This document shows positions 27,618 through 33,608 of a stretch of 64,000 nucleotides of DNA, piece by piece. Each line of letters begins with the position of its first letter. Positions within the stretch are counted from its first letter, which is position 1. Source of the DNA: Limnohabitans sp. T6-5 (GTDB lineage: Bacteria > Pseudomonadota > Gammaproteobacteria > Burkholderiales > Burkholderiaceae_C); the NCBI RefSeq assembly GCF_003063315.1, contig NZ_NERV01000002.1, positions 248,001-312,000 of the forward strand, given 5' to 3'. The notes beneath the pieces were generated by a model, which ran no database searches, was not told where the DNA came from, and saw only the letters and a program-made list of their open reading frames with translations. The translations under genes were made by a program, and so were the position numbers.

Positions 27618-28058
27618 ATGAAAATTACAACCAAAATCGCAGGATTTCTGATGTCCTGCCTGACACTGTACGCATCAGTGCAGCCAGTCGACTCAATGGC
27701 TCAAAACACTGAAATGGCACGGCCTCGGTCGACCATTGATCTTTCTCGAACTGATCGATTGACTGGAACTCCATCTGTAGATCCAACCTCAGTTCCTTCT
27801 TGCCCCGCTGGTTCAACTTTATCGGGGGGCGCCTGCGTACTGATTTCGAATCAGGCTACACCTGTGCAAGGATCACTTTGCGGTTTTTATTCGACTTTGG
27901 GAATTATGGACACGATGACTGTATCGTCTTCTCCCTGCAATGGATACAACCCATACACGCCTGGACCGTTTGCTCACTTATGGACTTTCAGTTGCCCCTC
28001 TGGTTACACCAAAAGAACATCGGAAGATCGAACATGGGCTACCTGTATAAAAGACTGA
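27618..28058 (+). CDS. Switchable secreted protein: fixed N-terminus plus expressed cassette 1
   Basis: 146 residues in the orientation read here. AAGGAG precedes the ATG. Residues 1-29 are a signal peptide (IAGFLMSCLTLYASV...SMAQ). The fixed part runs through residue 74 and ends SCPAGSTLSGGACV; codons 75-79 are the crossover site, read LISNQ. The remaining 67 residues are cassette 1, Cys-rich, with FSCPSGYTKR. The stop TGA lies inside crossover site 2. Likely an exported adhesin or pilus-tip partner of PilV, by analogy with shufflon adhesins; it has no prepilin signal, so it is not itself a pilin. Confidence 0.8.
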   Translation: MKITTKIAGFLMSCLTLYASVQPVDSMAQNTEMARPRSTIDLSRTDRLTGTPSVDPTSVPSCPAGSTLSGGACVLISNQATPVQGSLCGFYSTLGIMDTMTVSSSPCNGYNPYTPGPFAHLWTFSCPSGYTKRTSEDRTWATCIKD

Positions 28059-28414
28059 TTTCGAATCAGAGCACAGGCCAGCGGTCATGGACAAGCAACT
28101 TTCTAGGTGAGATTCGCTGTGAAAGTTATCGATCAGAGTGGGGCGTCCAATGTGTAGAAATCTTGTCAGACGGTCGAGTCAAGTTTCGACATGGCAGTGG
28201 AATTTTTACGTCCCAAGTTCCAGCTGGAAATTCGGCTGTAGGATTTGCTAAGTCATCAGCAGGAGCAGACGGCTCGGAGGGGCAAATCACATTTACTGTA
28301 TGGCCAATAGTGACAGATGAAAACAGATTGAATGGCACAGCGCCCAAATCATGGACTTGTCGCAATGGGGCGTTGCCAGAATGGATCGAATCGGCTTGTC
28401 CGAAAACAAATTAA
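28055..28414 (+). CDS. Silent shufflon cassette 2 (family A)
   Basis: Promoterless C-terminal coding cassette of 119 residues from LISNQ. Family A hallmarks: RSWTSNFLGEIRC, VEILSDGRVKF and LNGTAPKSW near the end. Not fused to the fixed N-terminus in this configuration. No clear terminator before site 3. Confidence 0.85.
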   Translation: MISNQSTGQRSWTSNFLGEIRCESYRSEWGVQCVEILSDGRVKFRHGSGIFTSQVPAGNSAVGFAKSSAGADGSEGQITFTVWPIVTDENRLNGTAPKSWTCRNGALPEWIESACPKTN

Positions 28415-28453
28415 GCGTTATCAAGGATCAGGTTTCGCTTTCTACCAACGAGC

Positions 28454-28810
28454 CTGATTTCGAATCAGTCAGCATATGGCAAGAGTTGGACTGCGTATTT
28501 TTTAGACCAGCGGCAATGTAAGACAGCGCATGGTCTAAATTTTTGCGTGAGCATACGTAGCGACGGTGGTCTAACCTTTACAAGTCACTATGGTCGAGAA
28601 ATTTGGCAAGCGAACGCACCTTTCATGTTTAATGGTTTATCGAGGTGTTTTGTTGATGCATCTGGGACTGAATATCATCTGAGTGCATCTTCAATGGGGC
28701 AAAGTTTTGTTGCAGGAAGCGCTCCCACTTCTTGGGCTTTCAATTTGTCAACGACGATATCGAATTGGAACATTGACAGTCCGAGCAGCTGTGATTCCCT
28801 TGCCCTTTGA
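28454..28810 (+). CDS. Silent shufflon cassette 3 (family A)
   Basis: 118 residues from LISNQ, with KSWTAYFLDQRQC and CVSIRSDGGLTF. More divergent at the C-terminus (SAPTSWAFNL, then PSSCDSLAL). Followed by a terminator hairpin. Confidence 0.85.
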   Translation: MISNQSAYGKSWTAYFLDQRQCKTAHGLNFCVSIRSDGGLTFTSHYGREIWQANAPFMFNGLSRCFVDASGTEYHLSASSMGQSFVAGSAPTSWAFNLSTTISNWNIDSPSSCDSLAL

Positions 28811-28824
28811 TGGCGTCAGCTAAC

Positions 28825-28856
28825 GATGCCCACCTGATGTGGGCATCATCTTTTTT
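28825..28856 (+). terminator. Terminator after cassette 3
   Basis: Stem GATGCCCAC (28825-28833) with GTGGGCATC (28839-28847), loop CTGAT, then six T. Very similar hairpins occur after several minus cassettes. Confidence 0.8.
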
Positions 28857-28871
28857 AACCCTTCGAAGCGC

Positions 28872-29045
28872 CTGATTTCGAATCAAAACACAACGGCACC
28901 TAAGCTGGTGTCAGTAGCTACACTTTATGACGGGAGACCGAATTCCTGCCCGGATGGTTACTCAGAATTGGTGTCGTGGACTTCAAGCGAAGGAACTGGA
29001 GATTCGAGCCAATTCATAAGCCATACGATCTGTGCAAAGCAGTAG
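28872..29045 (+). CDS. Silent shufflon cassette 4 (short, family B-like)
   Basis: 57 residues from LISNQ; contains SCPDGYSEL, resembling the CPSGY motif of cassettes 1 and 12, and ends CAKQ. The crossover site has A as its last base, which keeps the Gln codon. Confidence 0.75.
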   Translation: MISNQNTTAPKLVSVATLYDGRPNSCPDGYSELVSWTSSEGTGDSSQFISHTICAKQ

Positions 29046-29069
29046 CCGGATATTGAATCGATCCGTTGG

Positions 29070-29393
29070 CGGATTTCGAATCAGAGCGCAGGTGTTCGAT
29101 CCTGGACAAGCTACTTTTTGAACCAGCAGAAATGCGACAGTGTTGACTGGCCAGCTTGTGCGACCATCCTCAGCGATGGTCGAGTCCAAACATCCAGAGC
29201 AGCTGTCAGCACAACATTTGACGTGCCACATGCATGGACGGCGCTTTCAGCAAAATCGTCTTCAGCCGGTGATGGGTGCAGCTACATTTCCGAAGTCAGA
29301 GTCGAGCCCGTTTTCTCAAGTGCGGAGCGCCTGAATGGGCTACCACCTTCTGACTGGGTATTTCACAGTTTGAAGTACGACACCGGTTGTTGA
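29070..29393 (+). CDS. Silent shufflon cassette 5 (family A, variant site)
   Basis: 107 residues, opening RISNQ because the site has G at its second base. Family A motifs RSWTSYFLNQQKC, ATILSDGRVQ, CSYISEVRVEPVF and RLNGLPPSDW. Last cassette on plus; its 3' end faces cassette 6. Confidence 0.8.
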   Translation, partial: RISNQSAGVRSWTSYFLNQQKCDSVDWPACATILSDGRVQTSRAAVSTTFDVPHAWTALSAKSSSAGDGCSYISEVRVEPVFSSAERLNGLPPSDWVFHSLKYDTGC

Positions 29394-29500
29394 TATTGGA
29401 TTCGAGCCCGCCTTTTGACGGGATCAACTTTGCCAATCAGGCGCTTCAACGGCAGAAATCTATCAATGCCCTCTCTGCGGGTATCGACTTCAAAATCAGA

Positions 29501-29725
29501 TCAGATGCCGCCGCCAGAAGTGTTGTTGTAAATGTGCATGGTGACCAGGCCTGAGCCTGTTGGACAGGGCGCTGGCACTGTACCTGGCCCCCAGGGTTTT
29601 CGAACTTCAGTGAGGCCCATTCCCCACACGCAGACGACTTGTTCCGCATAGTCCACGCCTGGCTCAGGCGTGAAAATAAATGGCTCAGTCGCCCATGTGC
29701 CTCTTGTGCTCTGATTCGAAATCAG
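29501..29725 (-). CDS. Silent shufflon cassette 6 (family C)
   Basis: 74 residues from LISNQ: GTWATEPF, VVCVWGMG and CPTGSGL, shared with cassette 13. Ends in NNTSGGGI. In minus orientation; inversion against site 1 would join it to the fixed N-terminus. Confidence 0.82.
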   Translation of the reverse strand: MISNQSTRGTWATEPFIFTPEPGVDYAEQVVCVWGMGLTEVRKPWGPGTVPAPCPTGSGLVTMHIYNNTSGGGI

Positions 29726-29744
29726 CCTCTTCACAAGGTTCAAT

Positions 29745-29777
29745 AAGGCGATGCCCGCTTCAAGCGGGCATCGCCTT
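29745..29777 (-). terminator. Terminator after cassette 7
   Basis: Arms AAGGCGATGCCCGCTT and AAGCGGGCATCGCCTT, 16 bp, with a single base between them (effective loop TTCAA). Near-identical to hairpins at 31209-31233 and 30173-30187. Confidence 0.75.
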
Positions 29778-29782
29778 AAAAA

Positions 29783-30145
29783 TCAGTCCGCGCTCGATCC
29801 ATTACCGCTTGGTATGCAATTTGGATTGGAAGAGTCAATGACCTCCCAATCTGTAGGAGGTATCCCTTGAAATCGTGCGAGGTTCGCATTTTGGGGTTGA
29901 ATGGTGGGACCACAAACCGAACTGATCGCATTCATACCAAACGGAGTTGGATAAATTGGTCCACCTTGGCCGGTCCAAGGGTTATATGTTGGAATGCCGC
30001 CTGGATATGTGATTTGTTGTACTTGACCGTCGCTCAAGATTTTGTAGCAAGGCCCTCCCCAAAGATAACTCGTGGTGTCGCATCGTTCTTGCCCGACAAA
30101 GTAGCTCGTCCACGAGCGCTGGCCTGCGTTCTGATTCGAAATCAG
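29783..30145 (-). CDS. Silent shufflon cassette 7 (family A)
   Basis: 120 residues from LISNQ: RSWTSYFVGQERC, CYKILSDGQVQ and FQGIPPTDWEV near the end. A Gly/Pro-rich middle (GGIPTYNPWTGQGG) sets it apart. Confidence 0.85.
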   Translation of the reverse strand: MISNQNAGQRSWTSYFVGQERCDTTSYLWGGPCYKILSDGQVQQITYPGGIPTYNPWTGQGGPIYPTPFGMNAISSVCGPTIQPQNANLARFQGIPPTDWEVIDSSNPNCIPSGNGSSAD

Positions 30146-30172
30146 GCGCATTAGTGAGTGAACGAAAAAATG

Positions 30173-30187
30173 CCCGCGATGTGCGGG
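30173..30187 (-). terminator. Terminator after cassette 8
   Basis: CCCGC/GCGGG stem, read on minus into a run of six T (30165-30170 as A on plus). Confidence 0.65.
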
Positions 30188-30199
30188 TAGCACTGAAGT

Positions 30200-30529
30200 T
30201 TAATTTGGCCCAGAACAGGCGTTGCCATTATCAGCCGTAAAAACCAAGGTCCAACCAGTAGGAGGTCCACCCGCGACCATATTCATTCCGACCGGACTTG
30301 CAACAGTTGATCCATTCATAGCGCCTCCTTGACCGCATCCAGCATAGTGACCCACTGGCGTTAATTCAAAAGGTGCGGGGTAATGCCCCCCCGTCACCCC
30401 TGTAACTGGATACCGAAAGACGGATGAACCATCAGCTTTAATTTCCAGACATCCAGAAACAGTGCATTTCGTTTGACCAGGAAAGTACGAGGTCCAGCTC
30501 GGTCCATACGCCCCCTGATTCGAAATCAG
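30200..30529 (-). CDS. Silent shufflon cassette 8 (family A)
   Basis: 109 residues from LISNQ: PSWTSYFPGQTKC, CLEIKADGSSVF and GGPPTGWTLVF. Its crossover site also carries the stop codon of cassette 9. Confidence 0.83.
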   Translation of the reverse strand: MISNQGAYGPSWTSYFPGQTKCTVSGCLEIKADGSSVFRYPVTGVTGGHYPAPFELTPVGHYAGCGQGGAMNGSTVASPVGMNMVAGGPPTGWTLVFTADNGNACSGPN

Positions 30530-30801
30530 CCGCACTTCCAGCTGGTAGTAATGACGCTCCAATTCGATGGAGCGAAGCCATTCAAAGCTTCGGCGTTGGT
30601 AAATACTGGTTTAATTTCATGGTCCCAGCATGTTGGGCTAGGGGTAGCGTCATGGACTGTAGAGTTACCGATTGGCGTTGGGAATGTGTATCCATATACA
30701 GTTGTAATTGATCCGTCACTATTAATTCGGTAATCGCCTTTACGCTGCCCAAGAAAATAGCTCGTCCATGCACGCACGCCAGTTGACTGATTCGAAATCA
30801 G
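30526..30801 (-). CDS. Silent shufflon cassette 9 (family A)
   Basis: 91 residues from LISNQ: RAWTSYFLGQRKGDYRINSDG and LNGFAPSNWSV. Lacks the Cys after GQRK found in relatives. Its TGA stop (30528-30526) lies within crossover site 8. Confidence 0.83.
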   Translation of the reverse strand: MISNQSTGVRAWTSYFLGQRKGDYRINSDGSITTVYGYTFPTPIGNSTVHDATPSPTCWDHEIKPVFTNAEALNGFAPSNWSVITTSWKCG

Positions 30802-30814
30802 GCGCTTCGGGAGT

Positions 30815-30847
30815 CCGTAAAAAACGACCCTGCATCGTTTTTTACGG
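30815..30847 (-). terminator. Bidirectional hairpin after cassette 10
   Basis: Perfect 13-bp arms CCGTAAAAAACGA (30815-30827) and TCGTTTTTTACGG (30835-30847). Confidence 0.65.
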
Positions 30848-30867
30848 TAGACCCCACATGTTCAGTT

Positions 30868-31185
30868 TCATTGGCATATCGAGTCATAACTTCCATAGAG
30901 CACCTGCCAGTTCGAGGGGGCTGCGCCTTTAAGTCTGTCTGCGTTGCTCAAAATGGGGCCAATAAAAATGCTTGAATGGGTATAAACGCATGCACCATCT
31001 CCCGTTACTTTATTTCTTTCAATTGGATTATTCCCCAATGGAACATCAAAAATTTCTGGTCCCCATTGCGGAAATTGGATTCGGCCATCACTGAAGATCG
31101 TGGCGCATACCCCATAAGAGCATCTGCTTTGATCAAGAAAATAACTCGTCCACGATGGCAATCCTGTTGCCTGATTCGAAATCAG
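30868..31185 (-). CDS. Silent shufflon cassette 10 (family A)
   Basis: 105 residues from LISNQ: PSWTSYFLDQSRC, CATIFSDGRIQF, CVYTHSSIFIGPIL and LKGAAPSNWQV. Ends DSICQ. Confidence 0.85.
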   Translation of the reverse strand: MISNQATGLPSWTSYFLDQSRCSYGVCATIFSDGRIQFPQWGPEIFDVPLGNNPIERNKVTGDGACVYTHSSIFIGPILSNADRLKGAAPSNWQVLYGSYDSICQ

Positions 31186-31208
31186 GATATCTACCAGACC
31201 GAAAAAGA

Positions 31209-31233
31209 CGATGCCCGCATTGAGCGGGCATCG
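31209..31233 (-). terminator. Terminator after cassette 11
   Basis: CGATGCCCGC/GCGGGCATCG stem, loop ATTGA, read on minus into TCTTTTTC. Confidence 0.75.
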
Positions 31234-31242
31234 ATATCGAAA

Positions 31243-31563
31243 TCAACGAATAGTCACTACCCAATCAATAATTTCTGATGGTGTGCCCAAAAAATTTGAT
31301 TTATTTGAGTTGTTCAAGATTGGTTTAGCCGAAATAATTGAACCCTGAATATACCCACCGTCAGCTTGCCACCCGTCCAACGTAAACGCTGAAGAGTTAT
31401 TTGCGTAAGGGACATCGTTTACACCCTCCAAATATCCTCCAGATGTCAGCTGTAAACGACCATCATCAAGAATTGCGATGCACCAACTTCCCTGCACACA
31501 CTTCTGCTGCCCAACGAAGTGACTTGTCCAAGAACGGATGCCTGTAGCCTGATTCGAAATCAT
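31243..31563 (-). CDS. Silent shufflon cassette 11 (family A, variant site)
   Basis: 106 residues, opening MISNQ since the coding-sense site begins with A. Motifs RSWTSHFVGQQKC, CIAILDDGRLQL and FLGTPSEIIDW. The variant creates an ATG, so this cassette has its own potential start codon. Its site also holds the stop of cassette 12. Confidence 0.83.
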   Translation of the reverse strand: MISNQATGIRSWTSHFVGQQKCVQGSWCIAILDDGRLQLTSGGYLEGVNDVPYANNSSAFTLDGWQADGGYIQGSIISAKPILNNSNKSNFLGTPSEIIDWVVTIR

Positions 31564-31772
31564 GTCTTCACACAAGAAAAGAAGCGTGAGCCCATATTTC
31601 GGTCGAAGTAAACCTCGCGCATTAAATATCCAGATGGACAACCCTTGTCCAGGCTAAGGCCTAGGCAGTCAATTTTAGATGTCAATGATATTTCACCAGT
31701 TTCACCCATGGCAAAGCCTATGCTTGACCCGCACATAGAACCTGCAGGAATGGCCGCCTGATTCGAAATCAG
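31560..31772 (-). CDS. Silent shufflon cassette 12 (family B)
   Basis: 70 residues from LISNQ: MCGSSIGFAMGETG and GCPSGYLMREVYFDRN, ending FFSCVKT. Clearly related to the expressed cassette 1. Stop TGA lies in crossover site 11. Confidence 0.83.
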   Translation of the reverse strand: MISNQAAIPAGSMCGSSIGFAMGETGEISLTSKIDCLGLSLDKGCPSGYLMREVYFDRNMGSRFFSCVKT

Positions 31773-31796
31773 CCACTTCGTGAGGTCGAAATGAGC

Positions 31797-31819
31797 AATG
31801 CCCACAGTGAGTGGGCATC
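31797..31819 (-). terminator. Hairpin after cassette 13
   Basis: AATGCCCAC (31797-31805) and GTGGGCATC (31811-31819), like the hairpin after cassette 3; weak T-run. Confidence 0.55.
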
Positions 31820-31832
31820 CTCAAAATTCGAT

Positions 31833-32036
31833 TCAAGGCAACGAGAGATTCTCTACCTTCATCTCCATGAATCCAGAGCCAGTTGGACAATTGGCGAGAT
31901 CACCAAGACTCGTTGCTTTGGCGCCCATACCCCACACACAGGCACCAATGGCATCTGCTTTCGCACTTCCATTCCAAACTCTGAAAATTTCGGTGGCCCA
32001 GGTCCCTTTTGCATTTGCAACCTGATTCGAAATCAG
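31833..32036 (-). CDS. Silent shufflon cassette 13 (family C)
   Basis: 67 residues from LISNQ: GTWATEIFRVW, GACVWGMGAK and CPTGSGFMEM, a sister of cassette 6. Outermost cassette; its crossover site contains the stop codon of the FlhC-like gene. Confidence 0.83.
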   Translation of the reverse strand: MISNQVANAKGTWATEIFRVWNGSAKADAIGACVWGMGAKATSLGDLANCPTGSGFMEMKVENLSLP

Positions 32037-32467
32037 GCACGGCAGCATTCTCTCGCATAAGGCTGCAAAAAGGGAATGTTGATCATCATGCGGCCGCAGT
32101 TCGAGCAGGTCTTGAGCGCGGCGAAAGCACTGTCAACAAGCTCTATCAATTCAACACAGGCTTCGAATGTGACTGTTGAATTTGGTCTAAGCATTTTATT
32201 TAAATAGGAATAGGCATAGGCACAACTCAGTGGTGATTCTGTTTTGCGCCACGATTCGCGAAACAGGAGCCAAAACATGGTCAACTCGTCATTGTCTTTT
32301 ACAAGCGCTTTTTTTAACTCGTCTCGGCCGTTCGATTGAAGATTTGTGTCTCCAACAATTTCAATGACCTGATCGACTGGAACCTCGATAGCGCGCGAAA
32401 TTGATTCGGGTGACGCATCCCAATCTTGCATTAGGTTGACCCATTGGATTTGTTGGTCAGTCAGCAT
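32033..32467 (-). CDS. FlhC-like regulator candidate
   Basis: 144 residues, AAGGAG before the ATG. The C-terminal segment VELIELVDSAFAALKTCSNCG followed by NIPFLQPYARECC has Cys at 121, 124, 141 and 142, close to the zinc site of FlhC (C-x2-C-x16-C-x2-C) with one spacing changed. FlhC-type proteins SetC and AcaC activate conjugation genes in SXT and IncC elements together with an FlhD-type partner; no such partner is seen here. The stop lies inside crossover site 13. Assignment is by motif and context, moderate to low certainty. Confidence 0.5.
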   Translation of the reverse strand: MLTDQQIQWVNLMQDWDASPESISRAIEVPVDQVIEIVGDTNLQSNGRDELKKALVKDNDELTMFWLLFRESWRKTESPLSCAYAYSYLNKMLRPNSTVTFEACVELIELVDSAFAALKTCSNCGRMMINIPFLQPYARECCRA

Positions 32468-32551
32468 AGAAACTCCTTCTTTGAAGTCTCTAATTTATGC
32501 TGTTCAAGCAAAATCAAGACGTCAAATGTTCCCTTGAAATTCGTCTCTTTT

Positions 32552-32576
32552 AAAAAAAGCGCCCAAATTTGGGCGC
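32552..32576 (-). terminator. Terminator of the recombinase gene
   Basis: GCGCCCAAATTTGGGCGC palindrome at 32559-32576, read on minus into seven T. Separates the recombinase from the FlhC-like gene. Confidence 0.85.
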
Positions 32577-32596
32577 ATTTGCTTATGCGTTCTGCT

Positions 32597-33535
32597 CTAG
32601 TTCTGCTCTATCTTGTACCCCGTGAGCGACTGCTGCACACGTCTCAATGAACCCAGGCGGGGATGTACATACGTCGAGGCCGTCAACTTAATGTCCGAGT
32701 GTCCCAGCATGTCTGATACCGCCTTGATGTTGCCGGTTCGCTCCAGCATCACCGTGGCGCTTGTGTGCCGCACGCGATGTGCGCTCACCGTGTACCCAAG
32801 ATGCCGCGACAAAGCCTCAAATGCACGGCTGATGTGCTCGTCCAGCATTCCGGGTGATTTGATCCTCCCAAGCGACAGCAAAGGCAGGCAGAACACCTGG
32901 TCATCTGGTCGTACAGGCAGGCCCGATTTCAGCACAATCTCAGATCGCAGTTCACGTAGTGCCTGGCTGATCCAAGCTGGCACGGGCACAAGCCATTCCC
33001 GCTTGCTTTTAGAGCCCTCTGAGGACATGAGCAGGGCTGAGCGAGACAACAAAACGTGCTCCCATTTCAGTTCAACTATCTGTCGCCGACGCATGCTTGT
33101 GAAGTGCATCACTGAAAACAACAAACGCCAAAATTTGGTCGGATTCAAGCCACTCACGCTGTCTGAATCCAGCAAGGTCATCGTGCGCCTGTACCAAGAA
33201 GATGGAACGGTTTTCGGCCGCTTGGCCCCCACAGGAGCTGGGCCTACTTTGACGAAGGGTTGGGACTGAACTCGGCCCTCGGCAATGGCAAAATTGATCA
33301 GTGCCCGAAGGTGACGTCGGTGCTTGTTGTAGCTCGTCGGTCGCATGCGCTCCAGGCACCAAGCGCGGTGTGAGAGCAACACATCCACATTCAGTGACTC
33401 CAGTCGGACGGAGGTCAACGCAAAGCGCTCCATATTGCGAATGGCATCTTCGTAAGACCGAACTGTCGATGGCCTCAAAAGCTTGTACCGGGTGTAAACA
33501 GCGAGCAGGTCACGCAAGTCAATGAGCTGATTCAT
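32597..33535 (-). CDS. rci: Rci-like tyrosine recombinase of the shufflon
   Basis: 312 residues. N-terminal SAM-like DNA-binding domain (20-90) and catalytic domain with Arg149 (SMRRRQ), Lys near 179, His253-x-x-Arg256 (AHRVRHTSA), His279 (LGHSD) and nucleophile Tyr289 (STYVH). Position next to the cassettes matches rci in IncI1 plasmids. Shorter than R64 Rci (about 384 residues), whose C-terminal extension is needed there for the arms of its sites. No ribosome binding site is evident: the ATG follows directly the T-run of an upstream terminator, which predicts low expression. Confidence 0.88.
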   Translation of the reverse strand: MNQLIDLRDLLAVYTRYKLLRPSTVRSYEDAIRNMERFALTSVRLESLNVDVLLSHRAWCLERMRPTSYNKHRRHLRALINFAIAEGRVQSQPFVKVGPAPVGAKRPKTVPSSWYRRTMTLLDSDSVSGLNPTKFWRLLFSVMHFTSMRRRQIVELKWEHVLLSRSALLMSSEGSKSKREWLVPVPAWISQALRELRSEIVLKSGLPVRPDDQVFCLPLLSLGRIKSPGMLDEHISRAFEALSRHLGYTVSAHRVRHTSATVMLERTGNIKAVSDMLGHSDIKLTASTYVHPRLGSLRRVQQSLTGYKIEQN

Positions 33536-33540
33536 AAACC

Positions 33541-33577
33541 AAAAAAAAACGGCGCAGCAAAAGTGCTGCGCCGTTAA
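33541..33577 (-). terminator. Terminator of the CAP lipoprotein gene
   Basis: ACGGCGCAGCA/TGCTGCGCCGT arms around AAAG, followed on minus by nine T. Lies just before the recombinase start. Confidence 0.88.
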
Positions 33578-33608
33578 AGCCCCGCATTTGGGGCAAGGAG
33601 GAAGCTGT

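Larger units (their letters stand above)
27840..32036. repeat. Shufflon: 13 crossover sites with consensus CTGATTTCGAATCAG
   Basis: Direct copies start at 27840, 28055, 28454, 28872 (last base A) and 29070 (second base G). Inverted copies occupy 29711-29725, 30131-30145, 30515-30529, 30787-30801, 31171-31185, 31549-31563 (coding-sense first base A), 31758-31772 and 32022-32036. The 15-mer is almost palindromic; only the centre, TTTCGAA versus TTCGAAA, gives direction. Each site opens a reading frame in the same phase (LISNQ, or RISNQ/MISNQ for variants). Direct against inverted pairs allow inversion by the recombinase at 32597-33535. Confidence 0.92.

Noticed and set aside
27800..28414. 204-residue ORF spanning cassette 1 into cassette 2
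   Set aside because: Its first part is cassette 1 in the wrong frame, lacks a start signal, and only the cassette 2 part is coding.
29446..29649. 67-residue minus ORF at the end of cassette 6
   Set aside because: Out of frame with the LISNQ site; the cassette frame is the better one.
27840..32036. CRISPR array
   Set aside because: Repeats are near-palindromic, in both orientations, 170-430 bp apart (apart from the 107-bp-plus cassette junctions), and each opens a coding frame; no cas genes.
25977..33535. Diversity-generating retroelement for the variable protein
   Set aside because: No reverse transcriptase or template repeat; variation is in whole cassettes bounded by recombinase sites.
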